A DNA stretch of 61,544 bases from Acidaminococcus fermentans_A (GTDB taxonomy: Bacteria; Bacillota; Negativicutes; Acidaminococcales; Acidaminococcaceae): NCBI RefSeq assembly GCF_052216985.1, contig NZ_JBQOUY010000015.1, forward strand, positions 1 through 61,544. The letters are read 5' to 3'. The first letter of the stretch is position 1, and every line of letters begins with the position of its first letter. Below are positions 48,871-56,952 of this stretch, in pieces. The notes under the pieces are model-generated. The model did not search any database. It was given only the letters and a program-made list of their open reading frames with translations, and was not told where the DNA came from. A program made the position numbers and the translations under genes.

Positions 48871-50217
48871 ATGAAACAAGGTATCCAATTCCAAGTTTGC
48901 GGACTGCAGTTTAAATATTTCCTTCCATTCTTCCTGATCATCATGATCTGTACCTATATGGGCTGGCTGCCTACGGTTACGGTTTATGCCAACGCCGCAG
49001 GAAAATATATGGCCACCAACTACATTGCCACCGGGGCCTTCCTGATGGCGGTGGGAGGACTCTTTTTCTGGCTGGGCGATGCGGTGCCCATTGTGAACAA
49101 ATATCTGGGCGGTGCCTGTCTGCTTCCCTTGTTCGGGGCTTCGCTCATGAACTATTACGGCCTGATTCCCAAAACACTGGTGAATGGCTGCCGGGTCCTG
49201 ATGAAGACGGGTTTCCAGGACGCGTATATCGCCCTTCTGCTGGTGGGGTCCGTCCTGGTCATGGACCGGAAAGTGCTGCTGAAGGCTACGGTCCGGTATC
49301 TGCCCACGGTAATCGGGAGCCAGGTATTTGCCCTGGGCTTCTGCATCCTGGGAGGCTGGCTCACCGGGTTTGGGTGGAAGGAAGGGCTGTTCTATGTGGG
49401 AGCGCCCTGCATGTCCGGTGGTTCTGCCGGCGCCATGACTACCCTGCCGGCCCTGTATTCCAATCTGGCGGGAAAGGATTTGACGGGGCTGGCAGGACAG
49501 TTCCTCTGCTATGCCTCCATTTCCAATGTACTGGCCGTCCTCTTTGCCGCTATCGGCGGGCCTCTTACAGAAAAAATCCCCGGTCTCAATGGACGGGGGA
49601 AGATCCTGATGAATCAAGATGCCATTGAAGCAGAAGATGAAGTCAAAGGGGAAAAGAGAGACGTGACTTCTGCTGATTATAAGAAATTGGGCGGGGGCAT
49701 CTTCATGGCTCTGGTCCTCTACTTGGCTGGCGTTCTGTTGGCCCACATCCCGGGGTTGAATCACATTGCCGGCCTGGCTTGGACCATCATCCTGGCCATC
49801 CTGATCAAGACCACCAACATCCTGCCGGAAGATGTGTCCTATGATTGCGTCTATTCCATGCAGTTTGCCTTGAAGGCCATGCTGCCCATGCTGATTGCCG
49901 GCATCGGGGTCTGTTCCCTACGCTTCACTGATCTGACCAGCTATTTCTCCGGCGGTGTGCTCCTGGTGATCTTCTTGGGAGTCCTGGGTGCCATGGTGGG
50001 AGCCATGCTCTTCGGCCGTCTTGCCGGGCTGTATCCCTATGAAGCCGGAGTCACCGCCGGCCTGTGCTGCTGCAATATCGGCGGTTCCGGAGATATCGCC
50101 GTGCTGACCGCTGCCAAGCGGATGGACCTGCTGGCCTTTGCCTCCATTTCTACCCGGATCGGCGGAGCCCTGATGGTCATCTGGCTGGGTCTCCTGTATC
50201 CCATGTTTATGCTGTAA
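48871..50217 (+). CDS. 2-hydroxycarboxylate transporter (2HCT/CitS family)
   Basis: Membrane carrier of 448 residues with about eleven helices in two halves. Each half has a re-entrant Gly-rich loop: CMSGGSAGAMTTLPALYSN and CNIGGSGDIAVLTAAKRM, the GGxG signature of CitS/CitP/MleP carriers. Substrates in the family are citrate, malate, citramalate or lactate-type 2-hydroxyacids, moved with Na+/H+ or by exchange. It stands inside the PFOR-dehydratase-Ptb/Buk unit, so it most likely supplies that pathway. AAGGGGAA precedes the ATG. Confidence 0.9.
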   Translation: MKQGIQFQVCGLQFKYFLPFFLIIMICTYMGWLPTVTVYANAAGKYMATNYIATGAFLMAVGGLFFWLGDAVPIVNKYLGGACLLPLFGASLMNYYGLIPKTLVNGCRVLMKTGFQDAYIALLLVGSVLVMDRKVLLKATVRYLPTVIGSQVFALGFCILGGWLTGFGWKEGLFYVGAPCMSGGSAGAMTTLPALYSNLAGKDLTGLAGQFLCYASISNVLAVLFAAIGGPLTEKIPGLNGRGKILMNQDAIEAEDEVKGEKRDVTSADYKKLGGGIFMALVLYLAGVLLAHIPGLNHIAGLAWTIILAILIKTTNILPEDVSYDCVYSMQFALKAMLPMLIAGIGVCSLRFTDLTSYFSGGVLLVIFLGVLGAMVGAMLFGRLAGLYPYEAGVTAGLCCCNIGGSGDIAVLTAAKRMDLLAFASISTRIGGALMVIWLGLLYPMFML

Positions 50218-50226
50218 AGCCGACTT

Positions 50227-50275
50227 TGCCAGGAGCCGGAAACTGCCAAGGTTTCCGTTCCTGGCATTTTTGTCC
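50227..50275 (+). terminator. Hairpin with T-tract between the transporter and buk
   Basis: TGCCAGGA...GGAAAC pairs with GTTTCC...CCTGGCA and is followed by TTTTTG. As it lies inside the presumed operon it may cause partial termination and lower buk expression, or separate buk from the upstream genes. Confidence 0.7.
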
Positions 50276-50293
50276 TGCAAGGAGGAACTGTGA

Positions 50294-51400
50294 ATGAAAA
50301 AATATAAAATGTTTGCCATCAATCCGGGTTCGACTTCCACCAAAATTGCCCTGTTCCAGGGAAACAAGGAAATCTTCAGCCAGAACATTACCCATGAAGC
50401 GGACGAACTGAAGAAGTTCCAGGAAATCCTGGACCAGCTGGCTTATCGCAAGAAGGCCATCCTGGAAGCCCTGGAGCAGGCTCATCAAAGCCTGGAAGGT
50501 ACCGATGCCTTTGTGGGCCGGGGCGGCGGTCTGGTCAGTGTGGTGGGAGGCACGTATCCCGTCAATGACAGAATCCTGGCTGATCAGCGCAATAAAGTCA
50601 GTGTCCAGCACCCGGCCATTTTGGGCGCCCAGCTGGCCCATGAATTTGTGGAGAAATACGGGGGACAGGCTTTCATCGTCAACCCGCCTGATGTGGATGA
50701 ATTTATTGATGTGGCCCGGATTACCGGCTTGAAAGGACTGTACCGGGAAAGCAAGCTCCATGCCCTCAACCAGAAGGAAATCGGTATCCGGTACGGTAAA
50801 AGCCTGGGGAAAAAATATGAAGACCTGAATCTGATCATCTGTCATATCGGAGGGGGCATTTCCGTAACGGCCCACCGGAAGGGGAAAATGATCGATTCCA
50901 ATGACATTGCCCAGGGAGACGGCCCCATGGCGCCTACCCGCTGCGGAGCGCTGCCGGTGAAGGACGTGGTGCGGATGTGCTTTTCCGGGAAATTCACGGA
51001 AGGAGAAATGTATCAGAAAATCACCAAAAACGGCGGGCTGGTTGACCATCTGGGAACCAGTGATGCCCGGGAAGTCGGCAAAATGATTGCTGCCGGGAAT
51101 CAGTATGCCAAACTGGTCTATGACGCCATGATCTATCAGATTGCCAAACAGGCCGGCGCCATGGCCGCTGCCCTGGAAGGAAAGGTGGACGGCATTATCC
51201 TGACCGGGGGCATCAGCTATGACCCCTATGTGGATGCAGAACTGAAACGGAAACTGCAGTTCATTGCGCCGGTTACGGTGATGGCCGGAGAATTTGAAAT
51301 GGAGGCACTGGCGGCAGGAGCCCTGCGGGTCCTGGATGGGGAAGAACAGCCAAAAACCTATACGGGGATTCCCTCCTGGAGTGGATTCCATTTTGAATAA
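50294..51400 (+). CDS. buk: Butyrate kinase
   Basis: ASKHA-fold acyl kinase of 368 residues. Seen are the N-terminal phosphate loop AINPGSTSTKIALF, FVGRGGGLVSVVGGTYPVN, LIICHIGGGISVTAHRKGKMIDSNDIAQGDGPMAPTRCGALP and DGIILTGGISYD. It transfers phosphate from butyryl phosphate (or a related branched or short acyl phosphate) to ADP. With Ptb it completes the substrate-level phosphorylation branch of this gene set. AAGGAGG precedes the ATG. Confidence 0.92.
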   Translation: MKKYKMFAINPGSTSTKIALFQGNKEIFSQNITHEADELKKFQEILDQLAYRKKAILEALEQAHQSLEGTDAFVGRGGGLVSVVGGTYPVNDRILADQRNKVSVQHPAILGAQLAHEFVEKYGGQAFIVNPPDVDEFIDVARITGLKGLYRESKLHALNQKEIGIRYGKSLGKKYEDLNLIICHIGGGISVTAHRKGKMIDSNDIAQGDGPMAPTRCGALPVKDVVRMCFSGKFTEGEMYQKITKNGGLVDHLGTSDAREVGKMIAAGNQYAKLVYDAMIYQIAKQAGAMAAALEGKVDGIILTGGISYDPYVDAELKRKLQFIAPVTVMAGEFEMEALAAGALRVLDGEEQPKTYTGIPSWSGFHFE

Positions 51401-52262
51401 AAAAAAGCTTGCAATGAATTGGCCTCCCTGCTGCCAAATGGGACTGCGTTATGGGAGCATCCTGCTGGGATGCCTTCTGATGGCCGGGGCATTCCACATT
51501 TTCTTCGTTCCCCATCATTTTTTGACAGGGGGGCTGACCGGCCTGGCCATCATTTTCTACTACCTTTTCGGGTGGCCGCCCGGAATGGTCGGCTTCCTGC
51601 TGAATTTTCCCCTGTTTTACCTGGCCTGGCGGTATATCAGCCGGAAGTTCTTTGTGGACAGCCTGATTGGAACTTTCCTTTTTTCAGCAACCCTGGATGG
51701 GTTGTCTTTTCTCCAGGGGAAAGTGCAGGTGGAGGATCCCATCCTCAGTCTGGTTGCCGGCGGAGTCCTGACAGGACTGGGCTATGCCCTGGTGTTCAGG
51801 GCCGGCTCCACGACCGGGGGAGTGGACATCCTGGGGTTCCTGACTCAGAAATACTACAATGTTTCCGTGGGGACCACCAATTTCTTGTACAATTTTACCC
51901 TGATGCTGGCGGCTCTTTTCTTCCTGGGGCTGACTCCGGTGCTGTACAGCATGATGATGTTCTTTGTGATCTTCAAATCCACTAATACATTCGTGGTAGG
52001 GTTCGATTTCAAGAAAAGCGTCCTGATTATTACAGAACAGCCAGAGGCTGTCAGTACACGGATCCTCCATGAAATGAATCGGGGTGTGACTTTCCTCCAG
52101 GGAGAAGGGGCTTATTCCCGCCGGAAACTGCAGATCCTCCTGGTGGTCCTGAAACTGACCCAGCTGGCCCAGTTGAAGGCCATCGTACAGGAAGAAGATT
52201 CCCGGGCTTTTGTGGCCATCCAGGATGTGAATGAGGTAGTAGGGAAGGGATTTACCTGGTGA
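51393..52262 (+). CDS. YitT-family membrane protein with DUF2179 domain
   Basis: Protein of about 289 residues: five or six membrane helices (about 17-175) with LTGGLTGLAIIFYYLFGWPPGM and VFRAGSTTGGVDILGFL typical of the YitT/UPF0750 family, then a cytoplasmic DUF2179 domain (TRILHEMNRGVTFLQGEGAYSRRKLQILLVVL). Function is not established; some members are suggested carriers. The start is uncertain: TTG at 51393 has GGAG 8 bp upstream and overlaps the buk stop; the first ATG (51414) has no ribosome site. It may be the last gene of the PFOR unit. Confidence 0.78.
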   Translation: MNKKKLAMNWPPCCQMGLRYGSILLGCLLMAGAFHIFFVPHHFLTGGLTGLAIIFYYLFGWPPGMVGFLLNFPLFYLAWRYISRKFFVDSLIGTFLFSATLDGLSFLQGKVQVEDPILSLVAGGVLTGLGYALVFRAGSTTGGVDILGFLTQKYYNVSVGTTNFLYNFTLMLAALFFLGLTPVLYSMMMFFVIFKSTNTFVVGFDFKKSVLIITEQPEAVSTRILHEMNRGVTFLQGEGAYSRRKLQILLVVLKLTQLAQLKAIVQEEDSRAFVAIQDVNEVVGKGFTW

Positions 52263-52308
52263 AAAATCTTTTCTTGTCTTTGCTTCACATTGATTTTAGG
52301 AGGTAACA

Positions 52309-53244
52309 ATGGGTTTTGTCGATAAAGAATCAAAAGAATGTTGTCCCAGTCAAACTTTAAAAATTTCTTTGCATAAACGGGAAATCAAACAAATTTCTGG
52401 CATTATCTATGAACAGGTTTCCTGCCATGGGTATCCCAATATGCCCATGGCACTGGATCTGCTGCAGCCTCAGCAGGAAGCGCCGCTGCCATTGGTCATT
52501 TTCCTGACCGGCGGGGGATTCATTTTCAGCAATCGGGATAATGGACTGCAGCTGCGGTATTATCTGGCGGAAAGAGGCTATGCGGTAGCTTCCGTCACGT
52601 ATCGGGTGACACCGGCTGTCCAGTTCCCTGAACCGTTGGAAGATGTGAAGGGGGCTGTCCGTTATTTACGGGCCCATGCAGAGCGGTGGAATCTGGATGC
52701 TTCGAGAATCGCTCTGATCGGTGCCAGTGCCGGTGGGTATCTGGCCTCTTTTGCCGGCATCACAAATGGTGTCAGGTGTTTTGATAAAGGGGAGAACCTG
52801 CAGGTTGAAAGTGATGTGCGCTGTGCGGTCAGCCTGTATGGACCTTCTGATTTAGCCAGAGCGGCAGAGGATTACAGTGAAGAAATCCAGCGCTTCCACC
52901 AGTCCGAAGGGTCTCTCCAATCACTTTTTGTCAATGGCATACCCCAAATCGGAGGCAGTCCGGGAGGACTCCAGGCTAACCCGGAAAGCGCGTCTGCGGC
53001 CAATCCCCTTTGCTATATCAGTGAAAAAAGTTCACCTGTCCTGCTCATGCATGGAAGCGAGGATCCAGAAGTTTCGCCCAGCCAGACTAATCTGCTTTTC
53101 CAGGCACTCAGGGCTAAGAGTGTACCCAGTGAACGGTATGTGATACCGGGCGCCGGCCATGGGGGAGCATACTGGGTCCAGGATGAAGTGTTCCAGGTCA
53201 TTGAACGTTTTGTCGATGTATGCTTGAACAGAAAAAATGTATAG
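52309..53244 (+). CDS. Alpha/beta hydrolase, HSL/BD-FAE-like
   Basis: Esterase-type protein of 311 residues. The nucleophile elbow is GASAGGYLAS, the acid is probably in HGSEDPEVSP and the His in GAGHGGAYW. The oxyanion-hole HGGG motif reads LTGGGFIFS. An N-terminal strand set (MALDLLQPQ) fits hormone-sensitive-lipase/feruloyl-esterase-like enzymes. No signal peptide. Substrate unknown. AGGAGG precedes the ATG. It follows the YitT gene by 46 bp but reads as a less GC-rich, separate unit and is followed by repeat-rich DNA. Confidence 0.78.
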   Translation: MGFVDKESKECCPSQTLKISLHKREIKQISGIIYEQVSCHGYPNMPMALDLLQPQQEAPLPLVIFLTGGGFIFSNRDNGLQLRYYLAERGYAVASVTYRVTPAVQFPEPLEDVKGAVRYLRAHAERWNLDASRIALIGASAGGYLASFAGITNGVRCFDKGENLQVESDVRCAVSLYGPSDLARAAEDYSEEIQRFHQSEGSLQSLFVNGIPQIGGSPGGLQANPESASAANPLCYISEKSSPVLLMHGSEDPEVSPSQTNLLFQALRAKSVPSERYVIPGAGHGGAYWVQDEVFQVIERFVDVCLNRKNV

Positions 53245-53299
53245 GGGAAATTAAGGAACACGGTACGTTGGTGTTCAAAAGAGCCGGGAGGCCTTGCAA

Positions 53300-53470
53300 A
53301 GAAATCAGACACGGCCCTAACGAGCCTTGAGACATCATGAAAAGATGTCAGACACGGCCCAGAGAGCCTTGAGACGTCAGACGTCAGCTTTGTTAGGCTT
53401 AAAGGCAGGTCCATCCTGCTTATCGCCAACAAGCTTATGTCTGACTTCTGAAAGGCCCGCAAGGGCCGGT
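53300..53470. repeat. GACGTCA-heptad element, copy 1 (third sequence family)
   Basis: Contains a partially duplicated left arm (CAGACACGGCCC at about 53307 and again at about 53349), two GACGTCA heptads (53373-53386), a core of about 48 bp, inverted TATGTC/TGACTTC units (about 53436-53448) and hairpin GGCCC-GCAA-GGGCC (53454-53467). It lies downstream of the Rpn-type gene. A matching copy lies upstream of that gene in the same orientation. The 388-bp gap 53245-53632 holds only such repeats. Confidence 0.75.
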
Positions 53471-53505
53471 CTGAAATCGTATAGCAAGAGCTGTTTTCCA
53501 TAAAA

Positions 53506-53532
53506 AAAGAACCCGCCAGCCGCGGGTTCTTT
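53506..53532. terminator. Hairpin AAAGAACCCGC/GCGGGTTCTTT
   Basis: A perfect 11-bp stem with loop CAGCC, flanked by A-rich and T-rich ends; probable two-way terminator between the hydrolase gene and the Rpn-type gene. Confidence 0.75.
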
Positions 53533-53540
53533 CCTTCGTC

Positions 53541-53629
53541 CAGTGACCAGAGACAAGTGACCAGTGACAGGACCGCCGGAGGTTCCGGCGGCCTTTCCAT
53601 TCGGAAGGAAAACGCCCAAAGCGTTTTCC
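53541..53629. repeat. CAGTGAC heptads between hairpins
   Basis: Four tandem heptads CAGTGAC, CAGAGAC, AAGTGAC, CAGTGAC (53541-53568), then CCGCCGGA/TCCGGCGG (53573-53591) and GGAAAACGC/GCGTTTTCC (53607-53629), the last just after the stop of the Rpn-type gene. The lead-in TTCGTC is shared with 8320-8341. Confidence 0.7.
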
Positions 53630-53632
53630 AAC

Positions 53633-54592
53633 CTAAAGAAGCCCATGCAATTTCCCTAGCTTCTGGATCTGGTCCAGGGAATAATGGGTGATCCGGGAGA
53701 TGGTTGCCATAGGGATCTTTTCCTTGAGCATGGCAACAATATTGGCTTCCCGTTCTTCCATACGGCCTTTTTCCAAGCCTTTTTCCAAGTTCTTCTTTGC
53801 AATGGCGTGTCCGATACCGCACATGGTTTCCGCCTCCCTTTTCATCTCAACAGTCATGGGAATATCATATTCCCGTTCCAGGATTTCTTTCTTTACGTCA
53901 GGGTCCATTTCTGTGGACAAGAGGACGCTGAGCAGGTGGATGATATCTTCCTGCTGGCGGTCCGGCTGTCCCAGGCAAATCAGCATCATGGACACTATAT
54001 CATAATTCATTTTATCATATTTGGCTTGTCCCACCAAATTTTCCTCTTTCATACGGAATGCAGTCAGGGTGTTCTGCTTGGATTTCGGCGGGTCCAGACA
54101 GACCCAGAGAGAATAGACTTTCTGGAGTTTCTGGTAGTCAGAATGCTGGAAAACAATCCCTTTCTGCCGGGACAGGAGCCTTCCACAGTAATAGGCAGCC
54201 CGCTTTAGCAGGGGATAACCAGGACTCCAGGTATCTTGGCTCTCCACATTGATGAAAATCTGTCGGGATTCGCTGCCATTGGGGGTACGTGCTGAAAACA
54301 GGATGTCAAAATTCACATTCCCTTCCGTGATGCTTTTGTCCGCCGTATTTTCGCCTCTGCTGCGTCCGGGGTCCTGGACATCTTGATCCACAGCGACAGA
54401 ACAGACGGCAGGCGTACCCTCCAGACAGGGAAGCAGTTCGGGAATGGAACAATGCTCGTATTCTGGAAGGCATCCCTGGAGAATGTGGACCAAAATGATT
54501 TTGTTGGCCAGGAGCCGACAGCAGGCTGCGTCTAAGGCTTGTTCTTCCTGCCACGTGCCCAGATCCAGGGCAACAGTGGTAGCGTTTTTCAT
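53633..54592 (-). CDS. Rpn-family PD-(D/E)XK nuclease/putative transposase
   Basis: 319-residue protein of the recombination-promoting nuclease type. The nuclease core lies near 92-120: GNVNFDILFSA gives the Asp and INVESQ the Glu-x-Gln variant of the E-x-K site. A helical region follows (KYDKMNYDIVSMMLICLG, LSVLLSTEMDPDVKKEIL), and the C-terminal part has the repeated Lys/Glu helix (KKNLEKGLEKGRMEEREANIV) common in these genes. Family members promote RecA-independent recombination or degrade DNA. It is flanked on both sides by copies of the GACGTCA repeat, suggesting a mobile or recently moved unit. Confidence 0.75.
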   Translation of the reverse strand: MKNATTVALDLGTWQEEQALDAACCRLLANKIILVHILQGCLPEYEHCSIPELLPCLEGTPAVCSVAVDQDVQDPGRSRGENTADKSITEGNVNFDILFSARTPNGSESRQIFINVESQDTWSPGYPLLKRAAYYCGRLLSRQKGIVFQHSDYQKLQKVYSLWVCLDPPKSKQNTLTAFRMKEENLVGQAKYDKMNYDIVSMMLICLGQPDRQQEDIIHLLSVLLSTEMDPDVKKEILEREYDIPMTVEMKREAETMCGIGHAIAKKNLEKGLEKGRMEEREANIVAMLKEKIPMATISRITHYSLDQIQKLGKLHGLL

Positions 54593-54727
54593 GGAATCAC
54601 CATCTTTCTGTTATTTTTGCAAGGGTCCAATGGTGATATCATTCGTCAGGAAACAAGGACTTCCTCCCTGGGTGGAAAAAGACCGTCATTAAGTGCAAAA
54701 AAGTGTTGTGAAGGGAAAAAAGAAGGC

Positions 54728-54860
54728 AGACACGGCCCAGAGGGCCTTGAGACGTCAGACGTCAGCTTTTGTTCGGTTAAGCAGCAGGTCCGATTTGCTT
54801 ATCGCAGGTCAATCTGACGTCTGACTTCTGAAAGGCCCGCAAGGGCCGGTCTGACGTCTT
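54728..54860. repeat. GACGTCA-heptad element, copy 2
   Basis: Hairpin GGCCC-AGA-GGGCC (54734-54746), two perfect GACGTCA heptads (54751-54764), a core of about 50 bp, inverted TGACGTC and TGACTTC (54815-54828), hairpin GGCCC-GCAA-GGGCC (54834-54847) and a trailing TCTGACGTC. Same orientation as copy 1 on the other side of the Rpn-type gene. It occupies most of the 387-bp gap 54593-54979; the remainder is AT-rich and includes a TACAAT -10 at 54930-54935. Confidence 0.8.
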
Positions 54861-54979
54861 AAATCTGCCTTCTTCCTGAAAAGTCTTTTCACACCCGCCT
54901 TCCCTATTACGGAAAAAATGAATTTATGTTACAATAAAACCAAGAAAAGACAAACTTATCCGAAATGGAGGGAAGACGT

Positions 54980-55378
54980 ATGGCTGCTGAATTCCTGAAA
55001 CTGACCAAACTGACCATCTATGTAGGCGAAGATTTCTTTTACAAGGACAAACCTTTTTACAAAGCAATCTTTGACATTGCCGGGAAATACAAAATCGCTG
55101 GCTGTACGGTGCTCCGGGGGACCCAGGGCTATGGGAGCCGGGTGCGGGGGAAGGAACGGAGACTGTTCATCAGCGTCTCCGAGGCCATCAACCTGCCGGT
55201 GATCATCACCATGATCGACAAAAAGGAGCAGATCGAACTGCTGTATCCTTTCCTGGAAGAAAACCTGCGCCACGGGGTGGCCACGGTGGAAGACATCGAC
55301 ATGCTGGCCACCAATTTCGTCAAGGAAGAGTACCAGAAAAAAATCGCCAACCGGGACAACCCGGCGATGCAGAAGTGA
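54980..55378 (+). CDS. DUF190 domain protein (PII-like)
   Basis: Small cytoplasmic protein of 132 residues of the DUF190 family (KLTIYVGEDFFYKDKPFYKAIFDIAGKYKIAGCTVLRGTQGYG, FISVSEAINLPVIITMIDKKEQIE), predicted to fold like PII proteins. DUF190 genes often stand beside crcB/fluC fluoride-channel genes; none is in this window. GGAGGGAAG precedes ATG 54980. luxS follows after a hairpin. The molecular role is not known. Confidence 0.85.
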   Translation: MAAEFLKLTKLTIYVGEDFFYKDKPFYKAIFDIAGKYKIAGCTVLRGTQGYGSRVRGKERRLFISVSEAINLPVIITMIDKKEQIELLYPFLEENLRHGVATVEDIDMLATNFVKEEYQKKIANRDNPAMQK

Positions 55379-55382
55379 GGAT

Positions 55383-55410
55383 AGGGGCTGTTGCATGTGC
55401 AACAGCCCCT
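55383..55410. other. GCTGTTGCA hairpin between DUF190 and luxS
   Basis: A perfect 13-bp stem AGGGGCTGTTGCA/TGCAACAGCCCCT with a 2-nt gap, just before the luxS ribosome site; another member of the recurrent hairpin family, without a T-tract. Confidence 0.65.
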
Positions 55411-55428
55411 GCTATTGGAGGTATATAA

Positions 55429-55905
55429 ATGGAAAAAGTCATCATCGAAAGTTTCACCCTGGACCATACCAAGGTCAAGGCGCCCTATGTACGGCTGATC
55501 GGTCAGGAGACCGGGGAACACGGGGATATCGTTTCCAACTTCGACATCCGGCTCTGCCAGCCCAACCAGCAGGAAATCCCTACGGGCGGGATGCACACTC
55601 TGGAGCATCTGCTGGCCCTGTACCTGCGGCCCCGGATCAAAGGGTATCTGGACTGCTCTCCTTTCGGCTGCCGCACCGGGTTCCATCTCCTGTGCTGGGG
55701 CATCCATGACCCCAAAGACGTGGCCAAGGCCCTGAAGGAAGCTTTAGAACTTGTGGTCAAGACCACCTGGGACCAGGTGCCCGGGACGAAGGAGAAGGAG
55801 TGCGGGAATTACAAGGATCATTCCCTGTTCTGTGCCCAGGAATGGGCCAAAGAGATCCTGGCCAAAGGGATCAGCAGTGATCCCTATGAGAGGAAGATCG
55901 TTTAG
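55429..55905 (+). CDS. luxS: S-ribosylhomocysteine lyase
   Basis: Metalloenzyme of 158 residues that splits S-ribosylhomocysteine into homocysteine and the AI-2 precursor. The metal motif HTLEHLLALYLR and the catalytic Cys in FGCRTGFHLL are present, with the third ligand Cys in CGNYKDHSLF. GGAGG precedes the ATG. Its last 12 codons are part of a 34-bp sequence repeated exactly after the leuD-like gene 5.2 kb downstream, marking the edge of an apparent insertion. Confidence 0.94.
   Translation: MEKVIIESFTLDHTKVKAPYVRLIGQETGEHGDIVSNFDIRLCQPNQQEIPTGGMHTLEHLLALYLRPRIKGYLDCSPFGCRTGFHLLCWGIHDPKDVAKALKEALELVVKTTWDQVPGTKEKECGNYKDHSLFCAQEWAKEILAKGISSDPYERKIV
55865..55898 (+). repeat. 34-bp direct repeat, left copy (within the luxS 3' end)
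   Basis: Identical over all 34 positions to 61121-61154, and similar for a few bases beyond (GATcGTtTA versus GATtGTgTA). Here it encodes the C-terminus of LuxS, so this copy is the original. Confidence 0.85.
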
Positions 55906-55922
55906 CCGCGGCTCGCGACCGG

Positions 55923-55950
55923 GGGTGTGAGTTTTTTCACACCCTTTTTT
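55923..55950 (+). terminator. Terminator after luxS
   Basis: GGGTGTGA/TCACACCC with a T-rich loop followed by six T, 18 bp after the luxS stop. Confidence 0.9.
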
Positions 55951-55995
55951 GTTGTCGGTACACAACTGGTTTTGTGGATGTCCGGCTGCTTTTGG

Positions 55996-56937
55996 TTACT
56001 GCCAGAGTGTTTCTCCGGCTGCTTTTTTCCACAGTGCAGCAAATGCGGATGCGGCTTTGGTAAGATATCGCTTTTTGTTTGTCAGCAGATAGAATGTCCG
56101 GTGCAGGCTTGGGTGATCAATCTTATAGATGTGCATTGCCTTGGGCTTTCGATGCCTGAGCATCTGTTCTCCCACAAAGGCAGCACCAATTCCTGCACAG
56201 GCCAACTGAAGGGAAGTTTCCTGCTGTTCTGCTTGCAGAACGATATGGGGCTGGTGATGGGCATCTGCATAAGCATTCCTGACACAGGCCTGGAGATTGG
56301 AAGGTGCCGCCAGAAGGATGATGGGAAGCTGGAACAAGGCATCTGAAAGGGGAATGGATTTTGGCTCTGACCAAGGCGGACCCTCTAAATCCAATTCCCA
56401 TGGCAGCCAGTCCGGCTGATTATAGGCATCTGGAACGGCGAGATAAATTTGATCCTGGAAGAGAGGGACTTTTTTAAAATCTGGAATATCTATCGTGCCT
56501 GCATTGCAGCAGAAGTCGATTTTTCCTTTCGCAAGATCGGTGAGGTTTTTACTGGGCTCCTGTTCTTTCAGCTGGATGTCGATCTTGGGATATCTTTGGA
56601 TGAACTGTGCTATGACAGGGGGGAGGATACAGGAATTGATGTATTGAGTGCCTCCAATCCGTACGGTCCCAGTTTCCAATCGTTCGATGTCACGGATTTC
56701 GGCTTGCAGGTCGGTTTCAATCGACATCATTTTTTCGATACTTTTGATATAGAGCTTGCCTACAGGAGTCAAAGTAACGGATTTGCCCTCCCGATAAAAA
56801 AGCGGCATATGCAAATGATCCTCCACTTTTTTTATGGCCATGCTGAGGGTAGGCTGGGTAACGTAGAGCTTTTCGGCAGCCTTGGTAAAACTGCCTAGTT
56901 TATAAGCGGCATAAATATATTTGTAATAGTTTTCCAT
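55996..56937 (-). CDS. LysR-type transcriptional regulator
   Basis: Regulator of about 313 residues. N-terminal helix-turn-helix YKLGSFTKAAEKLYVTQPTLSMAIKKVEDHLHMPLF, then an effector domain (GTVRIGGTQYINSCILPPVIAQFIQRYP, GIGAAFVGEQML). It is divergent from the SLC13 transporter gene and is the probable regulator of the transporter-hydrolase-dehydratase set. I prefer the ATG at 56937; ATG 56955 is possible. Base composition is less GC-rich than most neighbours, in keeping with transfer of the block. Palindromic CATCAA/TTGATG boxes lie just upstream. Confidence 0.87.
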   Translation of the reverse strand: MENYYKYIYAAYKLGSFTKAAEKLYVTQPTLSMAIKKVEDHLHMPLFYREGKSVTLTPVGKLYIKSIEKMMSIETDLQAEIRDIERLETGTVRIGGTQYINSCILPPVIAQFIQRYPKIDIQLKEQEPSKNLTDLAKGKIDFCCNAGTIDIPDFKKVPLFQDQIYLAVPDAYNQPDWLPWELDLEGPPWSEPKSIPLSDALFQLPIILLAAPSNLQACVRNAYADAHHQPHIVLQAEQQETSLQLACAGIGAAFVGEQMLRHRKPKAMHIYKIDHPSLHRTFYLLTNKKRYLTKAASAFAALWKKAAGETLWQ

Positions 56938-56952
56938 GTTCTCTACTTTCTT

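Noticed and set aside
53633..54592. Insertion sequence with terminal inverted repeats
   Set aside because: The flanking copies are direct, not terminal inverted, repeats, and the protein is a PD-(D/E)XK nuclease rather than a DDE transposase; no target duplication is evident.
56453..56898. Rightward open frame opposite the LysR gene at 56 kb
   Set aside because: It is a shadow frame without ribosome site or motif; the leftward LysR protein is clear.
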